41,145 nucleotides of DNA, taken from Anaerolineales bacterium UBA3499 (GTDB taxonomy: Bacteria; Chloroflexota; Anaerolineae; Anaerolineales; UBA11657). Positions 34,298 through 41,145 of this stretch are shown in pieces. The position numbers and the translations under genes were made by a program. Each line of letters opens with the position of its first letter. Position 1 is the first letter of the stretch. The DNA is taken from NCBI GenBank assembly GCA_002377585.1, contig DFQC01000019.1, positions 1-41,145 of the forward strand. The letters are read 5' to 3'. The notes under the pieces were generated by a model. The model was not told the origin of the DNA, made no database searches, and worked only from the letters and a program-made list of their open reading frames with translations.

Positions 34298-35212
34298 TTA
34301 TATTGTTTGTAGCATCGCAATAATAGGTGTCAGTGTCAGAGGGCTTATAAGTGTAGTAATGGCTACTGCCTCAGTTACAAGCGTTGGCTCTAGATCATAT
34401 TCAAGTGCAAGAACCGTAACAATTACAGCAGTCGGCATCGATGCTTCAGTAATAGCTGCTCTTCGAGCATCACCAGTCAATTGAAATAAACTAGCTAGAC
34501 CAAATGCAATAATAGGCATAATAAACATACGAAGTAGAATTACCAGGCTGATCCATTGCCATCGCAATATTAATTTAACCTTGGCCAACTGCATGCCTAA
34601 AATTAGAAGCATTACAGGAATGGCTGCTTCACTTAGTAGATTTACAGATCGGTACAACCAAGTGGGCGTATGCCATTCTTGCCATCTCAATAGTCCCGCA
34701 AATATAAGTGCATATAGCGCTGGAACTTGAGCTACTCGTGTAAAAGCTTCTTTTGGTTGTGCTAGTCCGTTTGATGCTATGAAAACACCTAAACTGTACA
34801 TGCTTATGATACTTACTAGATAATATACTATTGCTCTCGACATTGCGCTTGTACCAAAAGCAAATAGGTTAAGAGACAAACCGTAATTACCTCCGTTCAC
34901 AAACATACATGTAATCATCAAAGCACCAATCATACTGGGCCGGAGCTTCAGAGTGATGCCTATCACCCAAGCTAGGATTCCCGAAACAAGTACAGTGACT
35001 AGTGCAAATGATGCAATACGCCAAAACTCTAGGGCAGGCAGATTGTGACTGGTGATACTAGAGAAGACAAGGCATGGGCTGAGGATATAAAATGATACTC
35101 GTGAGAGGGATTTTATATCCGGGTTAAATATTCGACCAAATGCAGCCCCTATTCCAGCTGCTAGAAAAACAGGAAGGATATGGTCTCGTAGTATTTGTAG
35201 AAAAAGATACAT
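34298..35212 (-). CDS. AEC-family transporter (auxin efflux carrier fold)
   Basis: A 304-residue permease with about ten helices in two inverted halves. Family features are FVNGGNYGLSL in the first half (around 104-114), LILGMQLA, and the late EASMPTAVIVTVLALEYDLEP block. Bacterial members move organic acids such as malate or malonate, or other small anions. It begins 61 bp behind the site-2 protease gene and is read in the same direction. A 158-bp gap separates it from the FecR-like gene, so a second promoter may lie there. Confidence 0.9.
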   Translation of the reverse strand: MYLFLQILRDHILPVFLAAGIGAAFGRIFNPDIKSLSRVSFYILSPCLVFSSITSHNLPALEFWRIASFALVTVLVSGILAWVIGITLKLRPSMIGALMITCMFVNGGNYGLSLNLFAFGTSAMSRAIVYYLVSIISMYSLGVFIASNGLAQPKEAFTRVAQVPALYALIFAGLLRWQEWHTPTWLYRSVNLLSEAAIPVMLLILGMQLAKVKLILRWQWISLVILLRMFIMPIIAFGLASLFQLTGDARRAAITEASMPTAVIVTVLALEYDLEPTLVTEAVAITTLISPLTLTPIIAMLQTI

Positions 35213-35273
35213 TACGAAAAGGTCCCAACAGTTAGCATGCTAGTCATAGTACTGTCAGCCATCAGGCAGGCTG

Positions 35274-36329
35274 TTACTTGGGTATTACTATTGGATCAAT
35301 TAGGTCTTGGACAACTAAGACAGCCATTAATCCTAATAGCATTGTCATTCCCATAAAATGTACGAGACCCTCTTTTTCAGGGGATATGCGTTTTCCACGT
35401 ACTATTTCCACAAGAACAAACAAAATACGTCCACCGTCTAGTGCCGGCAGAGGCATTAAGTTTGTGATTGCTAGTGCTAGGCTGACAAATGCTACAAGTT
35501 GCAATATGGGGAAAAGCTCGCCCAGTTCGACAGCTGCGTCTACTGCATGGTCATTGATAGCTTTTAGACCGATTGGACTTATTAGTCTGACCTCACTGGG
35601 TTGTATTTGGCTAGTAATTAACTGGACAGGCAAGAGTACAATTTCTTTTATTTGTAAGGCAGCTTCTTGTATTGCTCGTAATGCTGCTTTATGTATAGGA
35701 TAGTCTATAATTTGCCAAGAGAGAGATACACCTATAGGGCCTTGATTGTCAGGCCATGACCTACGGGGTACTACTGTCATATCCATGATTTTTCCCTGTC
35801 GGTCAATTTCAAGAAGTATAGGTTGTCCTAGATTGTCGTAAGTGACCTCAGCTAACTCTGCTGGCAAATGTACATCTTGATTGTTGGCGCGAATAATGAT
35901 GTCACCACTTTGTAAACCAATTGAGGCGGCTGGAGATTCAGGCGCAACTTCGACAATTGATACTCTATCTGGCCATCCACTAGTGAAGCCGAAAGTGAGT
36001 ACCAATATTCCCAAAAGTAGATTTGTGGCTGAGCCAGCCGCTAATATAGCTAATCTATGTATTGGTCTTGCAGCTGCAAGACCATCTTTTACTGCTGGAT
36101 CATCTTCACCAGATGGTCTAACAAAGCCTCCTAACGGAATCGCATTTAGCGTAAAAATTGTTTTGTTCCACTTACCTAGTACCAACAATCTAGGTGGAAA
36201 ACCTATGCCAAATTCTTTGATTTTTACCCCGAGTTTTATAGAAACTATAAAATGACCTAGTTCGTGGAAGAATATCAACCCCCCTAGTACCAACAAGAAA
36301 GCAATTAGATTACGTAAAGTTTCTGGCAT
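35274..36329 (-). CDS. rseP: Site-2 metalloprotease (RseP family, M50)
   Basis: An intramembrane zinc protease that cleaves anti-sigma factors or signal-peptide remnants, 351 aa. The zinc site is HELGH (H22, E23, H26) in the first helix, with the third ligand Asp in LMPLPALDGGRILF near the C terminus. One PDZ domain lies between (about 105-185), the short form usual outside Proteobacteria. There are four membrane helices. The -10 TATAAT at 36336-36341 puts the transcript start exactly on its ATG. Its usual neighbours in isoprenoid/lipid synthesis (dxr, cdsA) are absent here. Confidence 0.92.
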   Translation of the reverse strand: MPETLRNLIAFLLVLGGLIFFHELGHFIVSIKLGVKIKEFGIGFPPRLLVLGKWNKTIFTLNAIPLGGFVRPSGEDDPAVKDGLAAARPIHRLAILAAGSATNLLLGILVLTFGFTSGWPDRVSIVEVAPESPAASIGLQSGDIIIRANNQDVHLPAELAEVTYDNLGQPILLEIDRQGKIMDMTVVPRRSWPDNQGPIGVSLSWQIIDYPIHKAALRAIQEAALQIKEIVLLPVQLITSQIQPSEVRLISPIGLKAINDHAVDAAVELGELFPILQLVAFVSLALAITNLMPLPALDGGRILFVLVEIVRGKRISPEKEGLVHFMGMTMLLGLMAVLVVQDLIDPIVIPK

Positions 36330-36335
36330 ACTTTA

Positions 36336-36341
36336 ATTATA
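36336..36341 (-). promoter_or_regulatory. Leaderless -10 of the site-2 protease gene
   Basis: TATAAT on the minus strand, six bases before the ATG, so position +1 is the A of the start codon. A second TATAAT lies at 36369-36374 further upstream. Confidence 0.55.
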
Positions 36342-36464
36342 CTAGTTAAAAACTGTGGGGTCGATTAAATTATAAACAGTCTCAAATAATCCGTTTCTGC
36401 GTGAGATATGGCAAAAAAACGAGTTCAAGGTGATATTTCACACGATAATCTGAAGAATTGTAAA

Positions 36465-37652
36465 TTAATTAGAAGTTTGACAGATGTTTTGGTTTTCCTG
36501 TACTATGCCTTGTATGATTTCATCATTGGGAGCATAAGCTGAAACTTGGTTCATGATTCTCATTGCATTCTCACAATCCAGATAGGCTGACAATACTGAA
36601 CCGTATGTGTAGTAATACTCTAAAGTTAGAGGTCCGATTGAAAGACCATTTATTTCAGTATTTGTGACAGGGTGTATGCACCCTTCGACTGCGCATTTTA
36701 GGTTTATGGTGGCACTTTCATAATTTAGAGATTTGAATTCCACCAAACCTAATCGGCCATATATATCTGCATTCCAGGGTTCCAGTTCTAATGCCCGTTC
36801 TAGATATTGAGTTGATCTACCATATTCGCCAGTTTGATAATATGTGCGACTGATGGAAAGGTATGGTCCCACATCGTTCGGATCTAGTGAGCTAGCTCTT
36901 TGGAAGTATTCTATAGCAGTGTCATAGTCTCCGAGAACGCGATAGTTTAACCCAAGCCTTATATACAACAATGCTATATTTGGGTTGATTGTAGCGGCAA
37001 TTTGGTATTCAATAATAGCATCTTCATAGGCTCCCACACTTTCTAGAAATTGACCGTAAACACGATGGACGTCCATGCTATTAGGATTCAGACTAATTGC
37101 TAAGCGGGCTTCATCTCCAGCTTGTGCGTATCTACCTGTGTCGGTAAGTATTTCTGCATAATAGGCGTGCGCAAGTGCATTTTTGCCATCGAGTTGTATT
37201 GCGCGCACAGCTGACAAGGTTGCATCATCAAATTCACCTAACCAATCTAGAGCTAGGGCACGGACCGCATGAGCCATGCTGTTTTCTTCAACCAAAGCTA
37301 TAGCATTATCGGCAGACATTAATGCTTTGCTCGGATTATTATCATAGACTTGGAGTCGAGCCAATTCTATCCAGTAATCAGGAACGCTACTGTCAGCGGC
37401 AGTGGCAAGCTCATAGCTTTCAATAGCTTCAGAAATTTTGCCGGATGAGAAGTAAGCTTCTGCTTCTTGCACAAAAGATAAAGCGCTACGGGTTGCAGTG
37501 GGTGTAGGGACGAAGGGTGCACTAATAACTTCGGTTTGTCGTTGGCGGATTATGTAGAGACCAATAAATATTAGAACAAGATAAATAATAACGCGTCCAT
37601 ACCTATCACGTTTTTTCTTTTTAAATGTAAACTTACCTCTCTGTAAGTGCAT
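36465..37652 (-). CDS. Membrane-anchored TPR protein
   Basis: A 395-residue protein from the ATG at 37652, chosen because purine-rich GAGAGAAG precedes it; a GTG at 37694 would add 14 residues. A basic stretch (KKKKRDRYGR) precedes one membrane helix at about 21-36, which fixes the N terminus inside and the repeats outside. About eight TPR units follow (for example YIRLGLNYRVLGDYDTAIEYFQRA). Two cysteines near the end sit in a short insertion. TPR arrays assemble complexes; partners are unknown, but the nearby envelope genes suggest an envelope role. Confidence 0.85.
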   Translation of the reverse strand: MHLQRGKFTFKKKKRDRYGRVIIYLVLIFIGLYIIRQRQTEVISAPFVPTPTATRSALSFVQEAEAYFSSGKISEAIESYELATAADSSVPDYWIELARLQVYDNNPSKALMSADNAIALVEENSMAHAVRALALDWLGEFDDATLSAVRAIQLDGKNALAHAYYAEILTDTGRYAQAGDEARLAISLNPNSMDVHRVYGQFLESVGAYEDAIIEYQIAATINPNIALLYIRLGLNYRVLGDYDTAIEYFQRASSLDPNDVGPYLSISRTYYQTGEYGRSTQYLERALELEPWNADIYGRLGLVEFKSLNYESATINLKCAVEGCIHPVTNTEINGLSIGPLTLEYYYTYGSVLSAYLDCENAMRIMNQVSAYAPNDEIIQGIVQENQNICQTSN

Positions 37653-37722
37653 ATGTACATCTTCTCTCTGTCGTTCTTGTATCCATCTTATCACATCAAG
37701 TGGACCGTGGTCGAGATGTCCA

Positions 37723-37728
37723 TATAAT
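37723..37728 (+). promoter_or_regulatory. -10 box abutting the rightward TPR gene
   Basis: TATAAT ends five bases before the ATG at 37734, again suggesting a leaderless transcript. A second TATAAT at 37752-37757 stands nine bases before the internal ATG at 37767, an alternative start. Confidence 0.45.
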
Positions 37729-37733
37729 TAGAC

Positions 37734-38762
37734 ATGTATCTATCAGAAGGATATAATCAGCACACTATGAATGGACCACCCAAGACGAACTTATCTGACT
37801 TGTATTCTGACAGGGAACACGCCATTGTGTCCAATACAGTAGAAAAGCAAACGAAGTCGGTCACAAGTTTTGATACGTCTCCTTTTGTTATTAGTCTATC
37901 AATTATTGCTGTTCTTGTCGTGGGTCTTTGCATTATGGCATACGCAGGTTACAAGGTGGGCACTGCTCAGAACAAGATGGTTGCAGCCACCGCTATGGCT
38001 CGTGAGGTTGCTGTGCAATATGATTTGGCTAGTAAGAATATTGACATGGGTCAGTATAAAATGGCAGTCGAGAGACTGGAGTTTGTTGTGAATGTCGAAC
38101 CGAACTACTCAGGAGCCACCGATTTACTGGATCAAACGAGGACTAAGCTGGATACTACCGCCATACCGATTGTAGAACCCACCAAAGTTATCATAGCAAT
38201 ACAAGATTCGATGACAAGCGAAGAAAGCTTAAGTATTATTAGGACGGCTTACTCTGATCAAGAATGGCAGAATGTCATAAGTAATATTGACTCTTTAAAG
38301 GCATCCGGTGCTAGCTATGATGGTGATGTAGTAGATGGGATACTATTTGTGGCTTTGCGCAATCGAGGTATTCAACGCATTGAAGTTGGAGATCTTGAAC
38401 TTGGCTTGGCAGATTTGGAACATGCAGAACAAATTACTGCATTAGATGAGGTAGCTAATCAACGTCGTAGGTGGGCATCTTTGTATCAATCAGCTTCTAC
38501 TTTCTGGGATATTAATTGGACAATAGTCATAGACAATCTAATTATATTACACCAAATTGCGCCGAATTTTCGTGATACATCCAGTAAGTTGTGGGCAGCT
38601 CGAACTGTTTATGGAGAAGTACTACTTCAACAAGAGGATTACTGTCTCGCTGAAGAGCAGTTTGCTTTTGCTTTAGAGATAAAGTCAGAAACTTCTCTTA
38701 ACGATAAGTTGATCGAATCGTCTACTAATTGTGATAATGAAGATGCTGAATCTTTGGAGTGA
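37734..38762 (+). CDS. Membrane-anchored TPR-like protein
   Basis: A 342-residue protein with a polar N-terminal segment, one membrane helix (about 51-73) and a helical extracytoplasmic region with degenerate TPR-type repeats (KMAVERLEFVVNVEPNYSGA). It may begin at the internal ATG at 37767. It is divergent from the TPR gene on the left, with similar topology, so the two may be paralogues or partners. I cannot name a function. Confidence 0.75.
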   Translation: MYLSEGYNQHTMNGPPKTNLSDLYSDREHAIVSNTVEKQTKSVTSFDTSPFVISLSIIAVLVVGLCIMAYAGYKVGTAQNKMVAATAMAREVAVQYDLASKNIDMGQYKMAVERLEFVVNVEPNYSGATDLLDQTRTKLDTTAIPIVEPTKVIIAIQDSMTSEESLSIIRTAYSDQEWQNVISNIDSLKASGASYDGDVVDGILFVALRNRGIQRIEVGDLELGLADLEHAEQITALDEVANQRRRWASLYQSASTFWDINWTIVIDNLIILHQIAPNFRDTSSKLWAARTVYGEVLLQQEDYCLAEEQFAFALEIKSETSLNDKLIESSTNCDNEDAESLE

Positions 38763-38783
38763 TATGGAGTATTGTTTCTTATC

Positions 38784-38812
38784 TTGACTTCAAGCAAGTG
38801 TAGAGCTATACT
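38784..38812 (+). promoter_or_regulatory. Promoter of the tRNA-Pro/Gly/Met cluster
   Basis: TTGACT (38784-38789), a 17-bp spacer and TATACT (38807-38812), a near-consensus housekeeping promoter. The predicted start near 38819 is six bases before tRNA-Pro. Confidence 0.8.
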
Positions 38813-38824
38813 CCCACGCGATTG

Positions 38825-38897
38825 CGGGGTGTAGCGCAGTTGGTAGCGCACCGCGTTTGGGACGCGGGGGTCCGCGGTTCGAGTCCGCGCACCCCGA
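38825..38897 (+). tRNA. tRNA-Pro(TGG)
   Basis: The acceptor CGGGGTG pairs with CACCCCG. The anticodon stem CCGCG/CGCGG holds loop TTTGGGA, giving TGG for proline CCN codons. The discriminator is A. CCA is not encoded. Confidence 0.95.
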
Positions 38898-38903
38898 CTG
38901 CTT

Positions 38904-38975
38904 GCGGGCGTCGCCAAGTGGTAAGGCATCAGCCTTCCAAGCTGACATTCGCCGGTTCGAATCCGGTCGCCCGCT
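38904..38975 (+). tRNA. tRNA-Gly(TCC)
   Basis: The acceptor GCGGGCG pairs with CGCCCGC. The anticodon stem TCAGC/GCTGA holds CTTCCAA, giving TCC for GGA/GGG. The discriminator is U. It lies six bases after tRNA-Pro. CCA is not encoded. Confidence 0.95.
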
Positions 38976-38982
38976 CAGAAGA

Positions 38983-39054
38983 GGGCTTGTAGCTCAACGG
39001 CAGAGCAGTCGGCTCATAACCGACCGGTTCCTGGTTCGAATCCAGGCGGGCCCA
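38983..39054 (+). tRNA. tRNA-Met(CAT), elongator or Ile2 type
   Basis: The acceptor GGGCTTG pairs with CGGGCCC (two G-U). The anticodon stem GTCGG/CCGAC holds CTCATAA, giving CAT. The acceptor lacks the C1-A72 mismatch and the G-C anticodon stem of initiators, so it is not tRNA-fMet. An isoleucine tRNA with lysidine cannot be ruled out. CCA is not encoded. Confidence 0.9.
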
Positions 39055-39200
39055 TATTAATTGACGTCCTTAGTGTATTAGATTCACGACTGGTTCATTT
39101 CTGGTTTGTAAAATAGCTGTGTTGCCAAATATAATTTCATACTTTATGCGCGAATACATTTGCTGGTGAAAGCAACTAGGTGTATCATCAATTTTGAGAG

Positions 39201-39968
39201 ATGGGTAGTATGAATATTACTCGCTGGGTTGGTTATCTGCTATTAAATGTTTTTGTTTCAGCTGCTGTGGCAGTTGCCGTACTAATGTATTGGGAAAGAT
39301 ATCAAAAACCTTACGCAAATATCGGTCTCACTCCAGTTGAGTCTGCAAATGTCGAACATAGTGTGATTCGAGAAGATCAGATTGATCATGACATTAGTAA
39401 TGAAACATCGCAAGACTCAACAACATATCGTGTGCGTGCAGGCGATACAATTGGGCGCATAGCGTTACAGTTTGATCTTACTGTTGAAGAACTCATGCAG
39501 GAGAATAATATTGTTGACCCTAACAGATTAGCAATAGATCAAATCTTAATTGTTCCCGTTACGAAATCATTAGAGCCAACTGAAAGACCTATGGCAACTG
39601 AATCAGCTATAGAGACGGTTGCTGTATTTGATTCAGATAGTTTGCCTGTATCAGAATCAACACATAGCCTAGAAATACGTTCAGTGAATTCTGTTGGTAA
39701 CTTGGAAACTGAAAGCTTGGTTGTAGCTAACTGGGGTACCACACTATCTCTATTAGGATGGTCAATTGTGAGTTCAGCCGGCGACACTTATGTATTTCCT
39801 GAACTTAGTCTACATGAGAGTGGACAAGTGACAGTGAATACATCTATTGGAAACAACACCGTGACCGACCTTTATTGGGGTAAATCAGAGGCTCAATGGG
39901 AATCAGGTATAAAAATAAGTTTGGTGGATCCTAGTGGTAATATACACGCAAATTATGAGATTCAATGA
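39201..39968 (+). CDS. LysM-domain membrane protein
   Basis: A 255-residue protein with one N-terminal membrane helix (about 10-30) and an exported remainder. LysM lies at about 75-119 (YRVRAGDTIGRIALQFDLTVEELMQENN). The C-terminal ~80 residues look like a beta-sandwich of the lamin-tail-like type (LSLLGWSIVSSAGDTYVFPELSLH). It probably binds peptidoglycan at the membrane surface. An internal ATG at 39210, preceded by GAGAG, is an alternative start. It ends 51 bp before dnaX. Confidence 0.82.
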   Translation: MGSMNITRWVGYLLLNVFVSAAVAVAVLMYWERYQKPYANIGLTPVESANVEHSVIREDQIDHDISNETSQDSTTYRVRAGDTIGRIALQFDLTVEELMQENNIVDPNRLAIDQILIVPVTKSLEPTERPMATESAIETVAVFDSDSLPVSESTHSLEIRSVNSVGNLETESLVVANWGTTLSLLGWSIVSSAGDTYVFPELSLHESGQVTVNTSIGNNTVTDLYWGKSEAQWESGIKISLVDPSGNIHANYEIQ

Positions 39969-40019
39969 TTGTAGCTTGTAGAAGCTGGATTGTGCTCAAA
40001 TATAAGGGAGTAAACAATA

Positions 40020-41145
40020 GTGGTCGAATCTAGAACATTGTACTTGAAGTGGCGTCCTACTCAGTTTGATGATGTTTCAGGTCAGACCACTGTGGTAGAT
40101 ACTATTAGGAACGCTGTGATTGCTAGCAAAACTGTACATGCATATCTTTTCGCTGGTCCTAGAGGTACAGGCAAGACAACAGTAGCACGTATCTTAGCAA
40201 GATCACTAAATTGCTTGGAAACCGATTTATCTATGCGACCTTGTAACAAATGTGACCATTGTGTTTCTGTAACATCCGGGATGTTTCTAGACTTAATGGA
40301 GATTGACGCTGCTTCTAATAATAGTGTTGAAGACATACGTGACTTACGGGAGAAGATCAATTATGCGCCTAGTCAGGGACGCTACAAGGTGTATATTGTT
40401 GATGAAGTACATATGCTTTCCGGTGCTGCCTTTAATGCCTTATTAAAAACTCTCGAAGAACCACCTCCGCATGCTGTTTTTGTTCTAGCTACCACTGAGT
40501 TGCACAAGGTGCCAGCTACAGTTAAGTCAAGATGTCAATGCCACACATTTCGCAGGATTTCAGTCAATGACATAGTTGAAAGATTGAAGATGATCGCACA
40601 TCAGGAGAAAATTCAAATAGATGATGATGCCTTATATGCGTTGGCTAGGAGTTCCACTGGTAGTCTACGCGATGCAGTAAGCTTGTTGGATCAGGTCATG
40701 ATAGGTCCTGAGAGTACAGTTACTTTAAAGAGCATACAAAATATTCTTGGAACAACGACTGATACCTTGGTGGCAGCTATTGTCGGTGCTCTTGCTAATG
40801 GTAAATTGTCTTCAGGGATCGAACTTATTAATAATGCAGTAGATGATGGTGGAAATCCCAATCAGATTGCTAGACAGATAGTAAGTTTTCTGCGAGGTGT
40901 TTTGATGTGCGGCACTGGGAATGCAAGTCTGGTAGATGCATCTAGCGAGACACTGGCTTTGATGAGCCAATGTGAGACGTTGCTTAATTCAAAACAAATT
41001 GTGTCGTGCCTGCAGGCTTTTGATCAAGCTGCACGTGACAACACTAGTGGGTGGCAACCACAGCTTGGTCTCGAGATTGCTTTTGTAAATGCAATAGGGA
41101 TTGCATCAAAAACTGGCGGTTTCAATGATAGTGAGCCAGCTCGGA
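40020..41145 (+). CDS. dnaX: DNA polymerase III gamma/tau subunit, 3' end outside the window
   Basis: The clamp-loader ATPase, cut by the window end after about 375 codons. The GTG at 40020 follows AAGGGAG by nine bases. It opens VVESRTLYLKWRPTQFDDVSG, the classic DnaX start. Walker A is GPRGTGKT (46-53), zinc ligands are C65, C75, C78 and C81, Walker B is YIVDEVH (126-132), and the SRC arginine-finger motif lies near 170. Sensor 2 (GSLRDAVSLLDQ) follows. Domain III begins near residue 240. It loads the sliding clamp at replication forks. Frameshift-generated gamma cannot be judged because the C-terminal part is missing. Confidence 0.96.
   Translation, partial: MVESRTLYLKWRPTQFDDVSGQTTVVDTIRNAVIASKTVHAYLFAGPRGTGKTTVARILARSLNCLETDLSMRPCNKCDHCVSVTSGMFLDLMEIDAASNNSVEDIRDLREKINYAPSQGRYKVYIVDEVHMLSGAAFNALLKTLEEPPPHAVFVLATTELHKVPATVKSRCQCHTFRRISVNDIVERLKMIAHQEKIQIDDDALYALARSSTGSLRDAVSLLDQVMIGPESTVTLKSIQNILGTTTDTLVAAIVGALANGKLSSGIELINNAVDDGGNPNQIARQIVSFLRGVLMCGTGNASLVDASSETLALMSQCETLLNSKQIVSCLQAFDQAARDNTSGWQPQLGLEIAFVNAIGIASKTGGFNDSEPAR

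Noticed and set aside
36408..36542. Small rightward ORF starting MAKKRVQGDISHDN
   Set aside because: The start looks protein-like, but there is no good ribosome site and its second half is antisense to the TPR gene. Too weak to call.
1..41145. CRISPR array, insertion sequences or prophage genes
   Set aside because: No regularly spaced repeats, transposase, integrase or phage structural genes are visible.

Overview
The window looks like a chromosomal segment of a free-living bacterium with moderately low GC, about 33-42% in the lines I counted by eye. Several features suggest a Chloroflexota-type genome of the SAR202/Dehalococcoidia kind: an F420-type luciferase-like oxidoreductase in a catabolic operon, a T-box leader on leuS, a Gram-positive-style LexA box, an FmdB zinc ribbon, several lipoproteins and single-membrane anchored proteins, no outer-membrane genes, and tRNA genes without encoded CCA. 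This placement is inference; no rRNA or marker phylogeny was available.

Layout. 1-1700: a 13-bp inverted repeat, a 63-residue unknown protein, two tandem tRNA-Ala genes (CGC, GGC) and a GC-rich membrane protein whose composition differs from its surroundings. 1700-11160: a dense nine-gene co-directional block (PfkB kinase, amidohydrolase/deaminase, TenA-like protein, SDR, LLM oxidoreductase, gamma-glutamyltransferase-family enzyme, GNAT, VOC, ABC exporter) that looks like a complete catabolic or modification operon for a small nitrogen-containing molecule. Its substrate cannot be read from the sequence. 11160-15020: T-box-regulated leuS, then lexA in the opposite direction with a LexA box inside its own promoter, and tRNA-Thr(CGT). 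15090-24150: a GT4 glycosyltransferase, a beta-propeller lipoprotein, a thioesterase, ligA, an AONS/KBL-type aminotransferase, a PlsC acyltransferase and a LysM lipoprotein. 24250-29372: fmdB with terminator, purA-purB, eno and a zinc-ribbon membrane protein. 29545-37694: an M23 peptidase/GH-A glycosidase fusion, then a leftward group: TPR protein, site-2 protease, AEC permease, FecR-like anchored protein and GT39-like glycosyltransferase. 37734-41145: a rightward TPR protein, a tRNA-Pro/Gly/Met cluster, a LysM membrane protein and the 5' part of dnaX, cut by the window end.

How they work together: most genes outside 1811-11160 are housekeeping (translation, DNA ligation, SOS control, AMP synthesis, glycolysis, replication) or serve the cell envelope. 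The 1811-11160 block is the accessory metabolic module and the best candidate for an undescribed pathway. Regulation is unusually legible. There is a leucine T-box with a CUA specifier, a LexA operator nested in a near-consensus promoter, several -10 boxes placed so that the start codon is at or next to the predicted transcript start (ligA, site-2 protease, TPR gene), and dyad symmetries flanking the accessory operon.
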